NCBI GenBank assembly: GCA_937888905.1 | Contig: CALATA010000001.1 | Coordinates: 186,001-250,000 of the forward strand | Source: Terrimonas sp937888905 | Lineage (GTDB): Bacteria > Bacteroidota > Bacteroidia > Chitinophagales > Chitinophagaceae | Direction: 5' to 3' | DNA length: 64,000 nucleotides | Part shown: in pieces, positions 1 through 8,687 of the stretch | Layout: each line of letters begins with the position of its first letter | How positions within the stretch are numbered: the first letter of the stretch is position 1 | Notes under the pieces: generated by a model | Databases searched by the model: none | Seen by the model: the letters and a program-made list of their open reading frames with translations, nothing else | Told to the model about the DNA's origin: nothing | Made by a program: the position numbers and the translations under genes

Positions 1-113
1 TCCTTGGTGAGTTTTTCTGCCATCAGTGTGCGGTTCTGCGGAATGTCCACAAACGCCTCACTGGCATCGGTTTTCACCTCGGTGCCGCCAATACCGTAGT
101 TACTGTCCATCAT
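1..113 (-). CDS. tssB: Probable T6SS sheath small subunit TssB, N-terminal fragment
   Basis: Only the first 37 codons are inside the window; the gene runs off the left edge. The fragment begins MMDSNYGIGGTEVK and continues with a DIPQNRTLMAEKLT stretch, which resembles the N-terminus of Bacteroidota TssB proteins. Two adjacent ATG codons (111-113 and 108-110) could each be the start. It lies 95 bases downstream of clpV(tssH) on the same strand, as the probable last visible gene of the left T6SS arm. TssB pairs with TssC to build the contractile sheath that ClpV disassembles, so the position fits. The assignment rests on recalled N-terminal similarity and context only; another small T6SS component is possible. 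Confidence 0.5.
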   Translation of the reverse strand, partial: MMDSNYGIGGTEVKTDASEAFVDIPQNRTLMAEKLTK

Positions 114-208
114 GGTTGTTGCATTTAAGTTTTGATATTGAAAAATTACGATTTTTTCCCGGTAAGTTTCACTACTTCAAAATTCAGGCCTGCTTTATGT
201 TTGCGGCC

Positions 209-2689
209 TTATTTTACGCTCCATATCAGTTCTTTATGGCCATTTTTTTCTTCTACGTCCACCGTTACCTCGCTGCCTTTACTGATTTCTGCATTGATGA
301 TCATGCGGCTGAGCGGTTTGCGCAGCCAGGTTCTGATCGCTCCTTTCAACGGACGCACACCGTATTTAGGGGTAAACCCTAGATTGGCCAGGTGTTCTTC
401 CGCTTCCGGCGTTACATGAAGGGCTATTCCCTGTTGCTCCAGTTGTTTGACCAGCGGCTTCAGGTGAATATTGAAGATGCGCACCACATTCTCTTTGCTC
501 ACGGGCGCAAACGGAACGATCTCCGTCACCCGCGCCAGGAACTCCGGCCGGAAATAACGCGCCATGATCTCCAGCAATTCGTCCGACCGCGGGATCGTGC
601 CTTCTCCGAATTGCTGAATGATGTGTTCCGCACCAATGTTGGAAGTAAAAAGAATAACCGCATTGGAGAAGTCACCTTCCTTGCCCAACCGGTCATGCAT
701 GCGGCCTTCGTCGAGTATTTGCAGGAAAATATCGAATACCGACGGGTGCGCTTTTTCAATTTCATCGAACAATACGATCGCATAAGGTTGCTGACGTATT
801 TTATTTACCAGCATGCCGCCTTCTTCATAGCCCACATAACCCGGAGGGGCACCGTATAACAAAGCGGCAGAATGCTCTTCTTTAAATTCCGACATGTCAA
901 ACCGGATGATCGAGTTTTCATCCTGGAAAAGGAATTCAGCCAGCGACTTGGCCAGTTCTGTTTTACCGGTGCCTGTTGGTCCGAGGAAGAAGAAAGAAGC
1001 GATAGGCTGGCCCGCTTTGTTCAGTCCCGATCTTGATTCAAGAATGGCATCGGAAACCGTTTTCAACGCATGGTCCTGGCCGATCACGCGCTGCCGCAAA
1101 TGATCTTCCATGCTTACGAGGCGCTGTTGTTCTTTCGTTTGTATTTTACCAATGGGAATACCGGTTACATTTGCTACCACCGCGCTGATGTCCATCGCGT
1201 CGATGCTTTTTTTCTCTTCCGCGGCTACGCCGGCAAGACTGGTAAACAGATCTTCGAGGTAGGCTTTCATTTCTGCCGGCTCGAGTATTTTCTTGAATTC
1301 TTTTTCTTCGTTATAACGTGCCAATAACACGGGACTCAATCCTGTTTGTGCTTCGTGGTACAACCAGCGCAGGTCTTCCTCTTTGGCATCTTCAAATTCG
1401 GTCAGGCGTTTTTGCAATTGCTCCACATCCGAACGCGACGTGTCGGTCATCATGCGGGTAACGGCAAGCGTACGATCCAGCAGATCGAGTGCTGAATCGG
1501 GCAGCTTGCGTTCCTTGATAAAACGCCGCGCAAGGCGAATGGCTTCTGCAAATACCGCATCTTCAATTTCGAGGCTATGGTGTGTGGCAAAATGAGGTGC
1601 CTGGTTGCGCAACATTTTTTCAGCAATGGTACTGTCCGGCTCCTGCACTTTCACTACTTCAAAACGGCGGCTGAATGTTTCATCTTTTTCAATGCTCTTG
1701 CGGTATTCATCAAGTGTGGTCGTGCCGATCACCGTCAGAAAACCTTTGGCAAGTTCTGCTTTTAAAATACTCGTGGCGCCACCGTTGGGATTGTTGCGGT
1801 CGATCAGGGTATGAATTTCATCGATGAACAAAACGGGTTTTTCGAGTGATGATAATTCACGGATGATTTTGCGCAGGCGGTCTTCTATTTCGCCCTTATA
1901 GGAGGCGCCTGCGAGCAGCGCGCCATTGTCCAGTTCATAAATAGAAATATTCCGGAGGTGAAGCGGTACGTGTCCGTTAGCAACGGCCAGTGCAAAACCA
2001 TTAAGCAGCGCCGTTTTGCCCACGCCTGCTTCTCCCGTGATAATGACGTTTGATTTGCTTTTGCGGCTGATGATCTCGCAGATCTGGCGGATTTCTTTAT
2101 CGCGTCCGATCACTTCGTGCAACGTGCCGCCTGCTGCTTCCGCCAGTTTATCGATACAATATTTGTCAATGGCATCTGTGCCGGCCTGCGGCATCGCCGG
2201 TGCATAACCGTTCGCGGGCTTGCCCTTACCGGCTGCTTTGGGTGCTTTGGCCGTGCTCTCAAACCACTGAAGCACCTGCGCCGAACTTATCGGGAAGGTT
2301 TTTAATTGTTCATAGGCAAAGGCAACACCGGGTGTGGCGAGTGCAATAAAAAGACATTGTGGTTCCAATGCCGCGTAGCCCAATTTCGTTTGCAAATGGT
2401 CTGCTTCGGTGAACATGGGCCCCATGTCTTCATCAGCATCGGGTTCGTCAGACACACGGGAAGAACGCGGGTATTCTTCGATGCGGATTTCGGCCCATTC
2501 CTCGATATAATACACATCCACGCCTTTTGATTCGAGGAACTTCAATAGCGGGAGGTCTTTGTGCAATAAGGCTTTCAGTAAATGTCCGGCCGCATAATGG
2601 TCGTGCATGTTTTCGCGTGCGATGCGTGCCGCGATATGCAGGGCCTGTTGCGCCTGTGCTGAGAAACTGTATTGAGTAAGCAGGGACAT
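209..2689 (-). CDS. tssH: T6SS sheath-disassembly AAA+ ATPase ClpV/TssH
   Basis: This 826-residue protein has the class I Clp layout. It has a Clp-N-like region (1-150), a first AAA+ module with Walker A GEAGVGKT (219-226) and Walker B LFIDEIH (287-293), a middle region (about 410-500), and a second AAA+ module with Walker A GPTGTGKT (570-577) and Walker B VLFDEIEKA (639-647). In T6SS the enzyme recognises the contracted TssB/TssC sheath and recycles it with ATP in the cytoplasm. ClpB or ClpC would share the modules, but the location directly between a VgrG/PAAR cluster and a probable tssB makes TssH the best call. It starts 42 bases after the hydrolase-like gene and probably belongs to the hcp-led transcript. 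Confidence 0.93.
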   Translation of the reverse strand: MSLLTQYSFSAQAQQALHIAARIARENMHDHYAAGHLLKALLHKDLPLLKFLESKGVDVYYIEEWAEIRIEEYPRSSRVSDEPDADEDMGPMFTEADHLQTKLGYAALEPQCLFIALATPGVAFAYEQLKTFPISSAQVLQWFESTAKAPKAAGKGKPANGYAPAMPQAGTDAIDKYCIDKLAEAAGGTLHEVIGRDKEIRQICEIISRKSKSNVIITGEAGVGKTALLNGFALAVANGHVPLHLRNISIYELDNGALLAGASYKGEIEDRLRKIIRELSSLEKPVLFIDEIHTLIDRNNPNGGATSILKAELAKGFLTVIGTTTLDEYRKSIEKDETFSRRFEVVKVQEPDSTIAEKMLRNQAPHFATHHSLEIEDAVFAEAIRLARRFIKERKLPDSALDLLDRTLAVTRMMTDTSRSDVEQLQKRLTEFEDAKEEDLRWLYHEAQTGLSPVLLARYNEEKEFKKILEPAEMKAYLEDLFTSLAGVAAEEKKSIDAMDISAVVANVTGIPIGKIQTKEQQRLVSMEDHLRQRVIGQDHALKTVSDAILESRSGLNKAGQPIASFFFLGPTGTGKTELAKSLAEFLFQDENSIIRFDMSEFKEEHSAALLYGAPPGYVGYEEGGMLVNKIRQQPYAIVLFDEIEKAHPSVFDIFLQILDEGRMHDRLGKEGDFSNAVILFTSNIGAEHIIQQFGEGTIPRSDELLEIMARYFRPEFLARVTEIVPFAPVSKENVVRIFNIHLKPLVKQLEQQGIALHVTPEAEEHLANLGFTPKYGVRPLKGAIRTWLRKPLSRMIINAEISKGSEVTVDVEEKNGHKELIWSVK

Positions 2690-2731
2690 ACGCTGGGTTT
2701 AGTTGATTATATAGTTCATCTTATCCGGTGC

Positions 2732-4669
2732 TTATGCAGCGGCCGGTTCTTTTTCTTCTATGGGTTGTACAGCTTTTACATTTTCTTTTTCCTGTGCTGT
2801 TTTGCGCACCCAGTTGTTGTTGGCAACGTCAAATTCGTAGCCGCGCCCCTGCATAAAAATATCCAGGCCGGTCTGCTGATCGATCAGTTGTCTTACGGTG
2901 GGGTGCATTTGTTTCAGCACCAGGTTATGGCTGTTATAGATAAAATATAAACTGTTCAGTGAATCGTCGATAGGAAACTGTTTGCTATCGAGGTATCCTT
3001 TTACTCTTGAAAAGGCTCCATCAAATCTTGTGATAGCTGTGCCCAATCCGATTTTTTCGGGATCGGGATCATCTGTTTTGTCGAAATCAAAACCCGCCCG
3101 CACATTGCTCACAAGCGATTTGAGCGGACCGGCAGCTTTTTCACCGGTGAGTGTTTCCAGAAATTTATTGGCGCCGGACAAGGGCAGATAACTCAGTAGT
3201 TTGGCGTACAGCGCTTTTTTGGTGGGCAGCATCGGCAGGGTCATGGCACCGATGGCACCGGCAAGTGCGGCTTTCGATTCGGCATCGAGCTGACCGATAT
3301 CCTGTTGTTGTTTTTTGGTACCGGATTGAATTTGTTTGTGTGCATCACCTACCAGCACGGCGGCTTGTTCCGGCTTTTTCTCGGCGGCTTTCTGCTGAAG
3401 GATTTTTATATAATCTTCATCCACATCCAATGGTTGTACGGCCACACCGGCGGGCGCATATACTTTGGTAACGCCGGCTTTTTCCAACACCTGTTTGGAC
3501 AGGGCTTCGGCTGCCGGTGTTTTTGGCTGGAACACATTCAGCGAATCGGTGAGCGCATTGAAAACAGGAACGATGCAATTGAAAAACTTTTCGATGGGAA
3601 GTTTGTCGGTACTGATGCCGAATCCGTCTCTCATTTTTTTCAAATCCTCTTTCACAAAACGGCTGATGCGGTCGGCTGCCTTACCGGGCACGGCATCATA
3701 ACCTTTTACCACATTGGCAAACTCGGGGATATCGTCGAGGCTGACCATTCCCGGTGCTTCGTCGATCAGTTTTTTAACAAGGCCGAGCATTTCTTCGATC
3801 ATCGAAGTGATCTCATTCTTGGCGCTGTCGAAGGCGTCCAGTACTTTTTTATTGTCTTCACCGGTGCCCATTTTGTGATCTCCTAATACAAAAGCGAGTG
3901 CTTTGATGAGGTGCAGCATAATGTTGCCGGTGAAATAAGAGAACAGATCGGAGTTGCTGGTCTCGATGTATTTGCGGAGTTTATCGGCCGGTTCAAAATA
4001 TTGAATGGCTTGTTGCGTGAGGTCGTAACGGCTGCCGTAATTGACGCGTTTGGCGCCATCCGCCACAGCGGGATCGACAGTATGAATATCGCGGTACAAA
4101 GGTGTGCCGATATAGATGAGAGACTTCACGGTCCATTTCCCTTTTTTAAGATCGTCGGCATCTTTTAACAAGGAAGCGGCTTCGTTGGCAATATTGCCGC
4201 CTTGTCCGAGGCCCACAAAATGAAAAGCGGAGCTATAACCGCTCCATCCGGCAATTTCGGAGTTTATCTTATTGTAAAGTTTTTGTCCTTCGCTCTTACG
4301 CTTGTCGGCGGTGCTGTCGTCTTCATAATCCCAGATGAGGACTTTGTTTTCGTCGTTCATCAGCGCCATGTCTTTGTCCATGGCGTCGAGGATTTTGTCC
4401 CAGCCTTTTCCGTATTCTTTATAGTAGGTGTAATCTTTATCGGATTTTTTTTCGGCGCCTTTTTCTTCTTTGATGAAGCCGGGTACGTAGGAAGTAACGC
4501 TGTCAACGGCGGAAGAGACTGCGGAGGCAGCTCCGGCCACGCCGCCAAGCATGCTTTCGGCGCCGCCCATTCCGGCGGCATTGCCGGGTTTATAGCGCAC
4601 GATCACCAGCAGTTGTCGCAGGTGAATATCCTGGAAGTCCTGGGAGGTATTTTTTTCGTTTCCTGCCAT
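2732..4669 (-). CDS. T6SS-linked alpha/beta-hydrolase-like protein without nucleophile serine
   Basis: This is a 645-residue protein of unknown exact family. Residues 149-158 read FHFVGLGQGG, followed at 183-190 by SLIYIGTP. This is the strand-elbow-helix pattern of lipase-type alpha/beta hydrolases, where FHFVGHSQGG would be expected. Here the GxSxG serine is replaced by Gly155 (codon GGA), so a classical serine lipase mechanism is not possible at this site. The N-terminus has a Gly/Ala/Ser-rich hydrophobic stretch (30-62); the middle is helical and charged; the C-terminus is Glu-rich. No signal peptide is evident. The gene lies 14 bases after the PAAR gene and 42 before clpV, which suggests a cargo effector of the PAAR/VgrG spike or a spike accessory protein. 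No adjacent immunity gene is visible. Confidence 0.55.
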   Translation of the reverse strand: MAGNEKNTSQDFQDIHLRQLLVIVRYKPGNAAGMGGAESMLGGVAGAASAVSSAVDSVTSYVPGFIKEEKGAEKKSDKDYTYYKEYGKGWDKILDAMDKDMALMNDENKVLIWDYEDDSTADKRKSEGQKLYNKINSEIAGWSGYSSAFHFVGLGQGGNIANEAASLLKDADDLKKGKWTVKSLIYIGTPLYRDIHTVDPAVADGAKRVNYGSRYDLTQQAIQYFEPADKLRKYIETSNSDLFSYFTGNIMLHLIKALAFVLGDHKMGTGEDNKKVLDAFDSAKNEITSMIEEMLGLVKKLIDEAPGMVSLDDIPEFANVVKGYDAVPGKAADRISRFVKEDLKKMRDGFGISTDKLPIEKFFNCIVPVFNALTDSLNVFQPKTPAAEALSKQVLEKAGVTKVYAPAGVAVQPLDVDEDYIKILQQKAAEKKPEQAAVLVGDAHKQIQSGTKKQQQDIGQLDAESKAALAGAIGAMTLPMLPTKKALYAKLLSYLPLSGANKFLETLTGEKAAGPLKSLVSNVRAGFDFDKTDDPDPEKIGLGTAITRFDGAFSRVKGYLDSKQFPIDDSLNSLYFIYNSHNLVLKQMHPTVRQLIDQQTGLDIFMQGRGYEFDVANNNWVRKTAQEKENVKAVQPIEEKEPAAA

Positions 4670-4683
4670 AGCCAGCGGCTTGC

Positions 4684-5310
4684 TTATTCATTAAAAAAGG
4701 TGGTGCTGCAATCGGCAACAGTGTACCCGGAAAGTTGCTCGGTCTTGCCGGAGCTGTCGGTCTTGCCGGAATGTACTTGTCCGTCACTGGTTCTTATCTC
4801 GTATTTCTGTCCGGCTTTCGCCTTTCCGGCTTCGTCTACCAGCGAAAACTGGGCCGTAAAATCTTTTTTATCAGTTCGTTCGGCGGTGTCGTCGCCGTTT
4901 TTGGCGGCATTTTTCAATGCCTCGCTGTTGCTGATGTCAGTTGCCTGCCCGGCGCCGGTGTTTTTGCCCATACCATTTCCTCCTGCTCCATTGGCTCCTC
5001 CGGATCCGCTGCCGCTTTCGCCGATGAGCACGGTGGCAGCGCCTTTCACAATGTTTCCTCCGTGTGCGGTCATGTCGCCCATGCGCGCTGCGGGCTGGCC
5101 GCCAATATAAACACCCGAGCTGCCCATCAGGATCGTATCGGGAGGGCCAACACATTGGCATACCGTTCCCATCACTGCAGCGGGTACTCCTTCGATCAGC
5201 ACGGTACTAATGGCGCCCAATGGCATCACGGGTCCGCCCACGTGTGGCTTTACGCCATCCACCATGGGACATACATGAAGGTCACCAACTCGTGCTGCGG
5301 GCTTACCCAT
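4684..5310 (-). CDS. PAAR spike-tip protein with C-terminal extension
   Basis: This 208-residue protein has an N-terminal PAAR domain (about 1-97) with the repeated GKPAARVGD and GGQPAARMGD motifs and His/Cys residues (H12, C14, H78) that could hold the tip metal. A Gly/Ser/Asn-rich linker follows (98-125). The C-terminal part (about 150-208) has the pattern FSLVDEAGKAKAG...GKTDSSGKTEQL, which is like the small transthyretin-type beta sandwich fused to many PAAR and VgrG proteins. PAAR proteins sharpen the VgrG trimer and recruit effectors. The gene lies directly upstream of the hydrolase-like protein, which may dock on the extension. The extension could instead simply be an adaptor. Confidence 0.9.
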   Translation of the reverse strand: MGKPAARVGDLHVCPMVDGVKPHVGGPVMPLGAISTVLIEGVPAAVMGTVCQCVGPPDTILMGSSGVYIGGQPAARMGDMTAHGGNIVKGAATVLIGESGSGSGGANGAGGNGMGKNTGAGQATDISNSEALKNAAKNGDDTAERTDKKDFTAQFSLVDEAGKAKAGQKYEIRTSDGQVHSGKTDSSGKTEQLSGYTVADCSTTFFNE

Positions 5311-5338
5311 TGTTTTGTTTTATACTATGATCGCGCGT

Positions 5339-5926
5339 TCAGTCGAGAAAAAACCGGCGGCGCGGCGTTTTTGTTGTTTCTGTTTGTTCTTCCTGCGGTG
5401 GCGGTTCCGTTGCAGGCTGTTCGGGATGTTGGCCCGGTTGCCCGTCAAATAATTCGGTGGCGGTAATTGTTTTGTCTACTGTCCGGTGCTGTTTGTTGAG
5501 CGTCCGGCAGGTAAACGAAGTGTTGTTATCGCCGGCAGTACAAATGCTGGTCAGGCTGTCGCCAAAAAGGCGGAAAAGTTCGTCGCCTGAGGCGTTGCTC
5601 AGGTAGCGGTTCATTACCCGGGCATCCCATATCCGGAAAAAATGTTCTTTGCCGTCGATGGTTTTGTAAACGAATGCCTGCAGGTGAGCGGCCAGCAATT
5701 CGGGTGGGTCCGGCGACTCGAGAAACAGGCAATGACTCAATGAGATCAGCGGCTGCTGAAGACGTTGAAACGGGTTGTCGTTTATGACAAACAACCACGG
5801 TGCAGCGTCCCATAACTTTTCATCTTTTGTTCCTTCCAGTAAAAAACGATGTACGGGGTAGGCCTGCTGCAATTGCAGCAATGTGTACTCGTTATTAATG
5901 GCCGGATCAAAGCAGCAGTAGCGCAT
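5339..5926 (-). CDS. DUF4123-like T6SS effector adaptor/chaperone
   Basis: This 195-residue protein sits between vgrG (7 bases away) and the PAAR gene (28 bases away). The middle contains FFRIWDARVMNRYL (about 118-131), the conserved FRYYDPRVL-like signature of DUF4123 (Tap/TEC) chaperones, and an earlier region (WLFVINDNP ... LSHCLFLESP) typical of the same fold. Such proteins bind an effector or PAAR protein and load it on its cognate VgrG. Residues beyond about 160 are low-complexity, rich in Pro, Glu, Thr and Arg, ending RRRFFLD. The context predicts that it loads the PAAR protein or the hydrolase-like protein. Family assignment is from motif and context. Confidence 0.75.
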   Translation of the reverse strand: MRYCCFDPAINNEYTLLQLQQAYPVHRFLLEGTKDEKLWDAAPWLFVINDNPFQRLQQPLISLSHCLFLESPDPPELLAAHLQAFVYKTIDGKEHFFRIWDARVMNRYLSNASGDELFRLFGDSLTSICTAGDNNTSFTCRTLNKQHRTVDKTITATELFDGQPGQHPEQPATEPPPQEEQTETTKTPRRRFFLD

Positions 5927-5933
5927 CCTGAAA

Positions 5934-7883
5934 TTAATTTATTTTAACCAATCCGCCTTTTATTTCGGTGATGGCACCTGCTTCGAGACTGCCCTGCGCA
6001 CCGGCCGTGAGTTTCAGGTTTTGCCCGGCGGTAACATTGGCGCTGCCACCTGCTGAAACATCCAGACCCGAACCTGCTGTAATGGACGTGCCTTCTCCGG
6101 ATGTAACGGACAATTCTTTGGTAAATGTGAACGATCCGCTTTTCTGTGCCGTCATTTCGATATTATCTCTGGCCGTCATTTTGATATTCTGCGCGGTAAC
6201 ATTCAGATCGCCGTCTGCCTCCAGATTGATCGTTCCTTTCGACTGAATGGTGATCTTCTTGCCATCTTTTGCCAACTCAATGCTGGCGATATTTTCACCA
6301 CCGCTGAACAGCGACATTTTGATCTGTTCGCCATGCGTCAGTTGCAGGTACGACCAGTTGTCGTCATCCTGGTTGGAGGACAGCGACAGGTGAGGTTCTG
6401 AATCGCCGCCGCCTGACAGGGCGATATCGTTGTGCGGATCTTTTGTCTGCTCGAAATTGAATTCATTTTTTTCAAAAACGTTGTCGACGATCAGCACCAT
6501 TTTATTTTTATCATCGAAAATGATGCGCCGCCCGCTGCGGGTGCCGATAAACTTCACATCGTTGCCGCCTTCTGGCACACCGGATTTATTTTTCTCCGTA
6601 TAAACGGCGCCCATGACGAAGGGACGTTCGGCATTATTGTCAATAAAATTTACCAGCACTTCATCATCCACTTCCGGAAGGAAGCGGAAGCCTTTGCCAT
6701 TGCCGGCATGAGGCACCACCACATTGAGCCAGGGTGTGGAGTCGCCTTCTTTCTGCCAGGCCATTCTTACTTTGATGCGCGCCAGTCCGTCCTTGTCTTC
6801 ATTGTCGGTAACCAGTGCGGGTTGTGGTTTGCTTACGGGAAAAAGATGTGGGTTGGTGTAAGGGGGAACGGCTGATTCTGCAGGTATGGCAACGAAATAG
6901 TTCTGGTAACTCACGGAATTGTCGCAATTGTGTTGTAACTCGGTAATAATATAATCACCGGCATTATTGCCTTTTTCGTCGATCACGCGGATGGTACCAC
7001 CGAGTTTCAGACCGCTGAGATAAGTACGCCCACTTATATAAATGGAAGAAGAAGCGCCCGACTGCTGGCTCAGCACACTTGCCGATTCGAGCAGTTCTTT
7101 TTTAACGGCATGCGTGAAGTGGGCGTTCTCGTAACTGCTGCCATAATATTGTTTCGAAGCATCGACCGCTGCTGCGATCATGCCGCTGCCGCCGGGTTTA
7201 TCGGCTTCTTTTGTGGACGCTATATGCTCGCCTTTGTACGTATCGAAACCGGCGATCTTGCTGGGCGATTGCTGGATGCGTGCGCTCAGGGCAAAATCAT
7301 ACACCTGTCCTTCTTCGAGTTTTAATTCGTAAGGCGTTTTATCCGGAGGGCCGAGCACCAGTTGTTCTCCGTCGTAATACAGCCATTCGCCGTGCCGGGC
7401 GGCCAGCATGCTGAGAAACGCAAACGTTGTCTGGTTATACTGTACGGTATAAAACAACTGTTCCGTATAAGCGGGGTTCAGTTTTGCCGCGAGGTCGCCT
7501 TTCAGGTCGCTGAAAATATCCTTGATCGTTTTTTTGATAAAGGACCGGCACTGTGGCACTTCGTCAAGCCGCATGAACAATCCTTTTCCGGTAACCTGGT
7601 ATTCTACGTTGTGTGCAAACTGGTTGCAGCAGGTGATCAGTTGAATGATCCCTTTGAAAACCATGTTGTCGTTAACGGAAAAAGAGATTTCCTTACCGAG
7701 GTGTTTTTTGTAGAAGTCTACATGATCGGAAATGCTGACTTCTTCTTTTTCCACACGCCAGATAAAGGAAAAGGAATGCGTGTCGGCCAGGCGCTGATTG
7801 ATGGTAAGTGCGGAGAACAGGACGGGGTCCTGCTCATCCTGCACCTGGATAGCCACTTCGGCCAACTCTGTTACTTCGGCCAT
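5934..7883 (-). CDS. tssI: T6SS spike protein VgrG/TssI
   Basis: This 649-residue VgrG has a gp27-like base (1-340), a gp5-type OB domain (350-430, including HAGNGKGFRFLPEVDDEV and the FVMGAVYT end motif), and a C-terminal beta-helix needle (about 540-649) made of short repeats such as INLEADGDLNVTAQNI. It has no C-terminal toxin domain, so it should act as a structural spike that carries cargo through the downstream DUF4123 and PAAR proteins. The gene is second in the left arm, 209 bases after hcp. That gap is filled with recurring quasi-repeat sequence (7904-8090), so it may be read from its own promoter as well as from the hcp promoter. Confidence 0.95.
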   Translation of the reverse strand: MAEVTELAEVAIQVQDEQDPVLFSALTINQRLADTHSFSFIWRVEKEEVSISDHVDFYKKHLGKEISFSVNDNMVFKGIIQLITCCNQFAHNVEYQVTGKGLFMRLDEVPQCRSFIKKTIKDIFSDLKGDLAAKLNPAYTEQLFYTVQYNQTTFAFLSMLAARHGEWLYYDGEQLVLGPPDKTPYELKLEEGQVYDFALSARIQQSPSKIAGFDTYKGEHIASTKEADKPGGSGMIAAAVDASKQYYGSSYENAHFTHAVKKELLESASVLSQQSGASSSIYISGRTYLSGLKLGGTIRVIDEKGNNAGDYIITELQHNCDNSVSYQNYFVAIPAESAVPPYTNPHLFPVSKPQPALVTDNEDKDGLARIKVRMAWQKEGDSTPWLNVVVPHAGNGKGFRFLPEVDDEVLVNFIDNNAERPFVMGAVYTEKNKSGVPEGGNDVKFIGTRSGRRIIFDDKNKMVLIVDNVFEKNEFNFEQTKDPHNDIALSGGGDSEPHLSLSSNQDDDNWSYLQLTHGEQIKMSLFSGGENIASIELAKDGKKITIQSKGTINLEADGDLNVTAQNIKMTARDNIEMTAQKSGSFTFTKELSVTSGEGTSITAGSGLDVSAGGSANVTAGQNLKLTAGAQGSLEAGAITEIKGGLVKIN

Positions 7884-7903
7884 ATGTTACTGATTAAAGT
7901 TTG

Positions 7904-8092
7904 CGTCAATGGTCAATCGTGAATCGTGAATGGTCAATCGTGAATAAGGGGTTGTCAGGTGTTTGAGCTTTGGCTATAACGTTGCTTTACGTGAAAGTGA
8001 TTTTCTTTTCCACGCAGAGGCGAAAAGTATTACTTAAAACTTATAACCTATTACTTATTACCTAAGCCCTACGCCTTCAGCCTTATACCTTA
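7904..8092. repeat. Intergenic quasi-repeat patchwork between hcp and vgrG
   Basis: The gap holds three of the recurring intergenic sequence types of this window. Bases 7904-7948 are an ATTCACNATTGAC-type array (seen here as GTCAATCGTGAATCGTGAA). Bases 8027-8060 are the ACTTAAAACTTATAACC type, and 8061-8090 the CCTAAGCCCTACGCC type. Bases 7983-8024 (TTTACGTGAAAGTGATTTTC...) resemble 24889-24923. No gene is supported. Confidence 0.6.
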
Positions 8093-8479
8093 CTACACCC
8101 ACTCATTTTTATGGGTGCCATTGCCCATGCTGATTTCTTTTGCGGAAATGCCAAACGTGATGATCATCGGCTGATCGTTGTCGGCCGCAAAACGTTCTTC
8201 AAAATTTACCACATAACCCTCTTTGAAGTTAAGCTCTTTCATGCGGGCATCGCTGTCTCTTTTGAAAAAAGTAATAGTGCCGTCCTTGCGTTCGAAATTG
8301 TTACACATCCATTCAAACAATTCGGTGCCGCTGTTGCTTTCAACCGTAACTGATATTTTACCGCCGCGGGTGATGGAGGAAGGGCGGCCGGTGGAATCGA
8401 CTTCCTGGTGGAGAGAATACTGACAATTAATTACTACGTAGTCCTTGCCGGCTACGGTGAGTTTCGCCTTGAAGCTCAT
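8093..8479 (-). CDS. tssD: T6SS tube protein Hcp/TssD
   Basis: This 128-residue protein matches the Bacteroidota TssD form. It begins MSFKAKLTVAGKDY, has the GGKISVTVES strand and an FEWMCNNFERKDG segment, and ends in an FGISAKEISMGNG strand. Hcp hexamers stack to form the inner tube that the TssB/TssC sheath propels and can carry small effectors. No extended C-terminal effector domain is present. It is the first gene of the left arm, with a good TAnnTTTG promoter 35 bases upstream. It is separated from vgrG by 209 bases of repeat sequence, an arrangement that would allow hcp to be made in excess over the spike genes. Confidence 0.93.
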   Translation of the reverse strand: MSFKAKLTVAGKDYVVINCQYSLHQEVDSTGRPSSITRGGKISVTVESNSGTELFEWMCNNFERKDGTITFFKRDSDARMKELNFKEGYVVNFEERFAADNDQPMIITFGISAKEISMGNGTHKNEWV

Positions 8480-8513
8480 GATTGTAGGTTTTTTGGTTTT
8501 AAAATGGTTGTGT

Positions 8514-8544
8514 CAAAGTTAATGAACCTGCGGTCAGACAACAA
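8514..8544 (-). promoter_or_regulatory. Candidate hcp promoter (TTG-N17-TAACTTTG)
   Basis: Read on the minus strand there is TTGTTG (8544-8539), a 17-base spacer and TAACTTTG (8521-8514). This fits the Bacteroidota -33/-7 consensus TTTG / TAnnTTTG. The predicted start of transcription is near 8507, giving a leader of about 28 bases before the hcp ATG. Confidence 0.6.
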
Positions 8545-8651
8545 TAACACGATTGTGGTACTTACAGGTTTTTTTCATTAATTAAAGTAACCAATAATTC
8601 ACGGACTTAGAAATCACGCAATTGAGTGTTATTTTTAGTTGTTGAATTGTG

Positions 8652-8659
8652 TAAATTTG
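8652..8659 (+). promoter_or_regulatory. Candidate -7 box (TAAATTTG) for the tssG operon
   Basis: A perfect TAnnTTTG box lies 28 bases before the tssG ATG. No well-spaced TTG element is clear upstream (TTG triplets lie at spacings of 10 and 27), so this is weaker than the hcp promoter facing the other way. Confidence 0.4.
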
Positions 8660-8687
8660 TTTTCCTTCGATTTCCGCGCTATTAACC

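Noticed and set aside
4202..5110. Plus-strand 302-codon frame opposite the PAAR and hydrolase-like genes
   Set aside because: It is a shadow of the minus-strand T6SS genes; no family pattern, and the minus-strand genes carry PAAR motifs and fit the operon.
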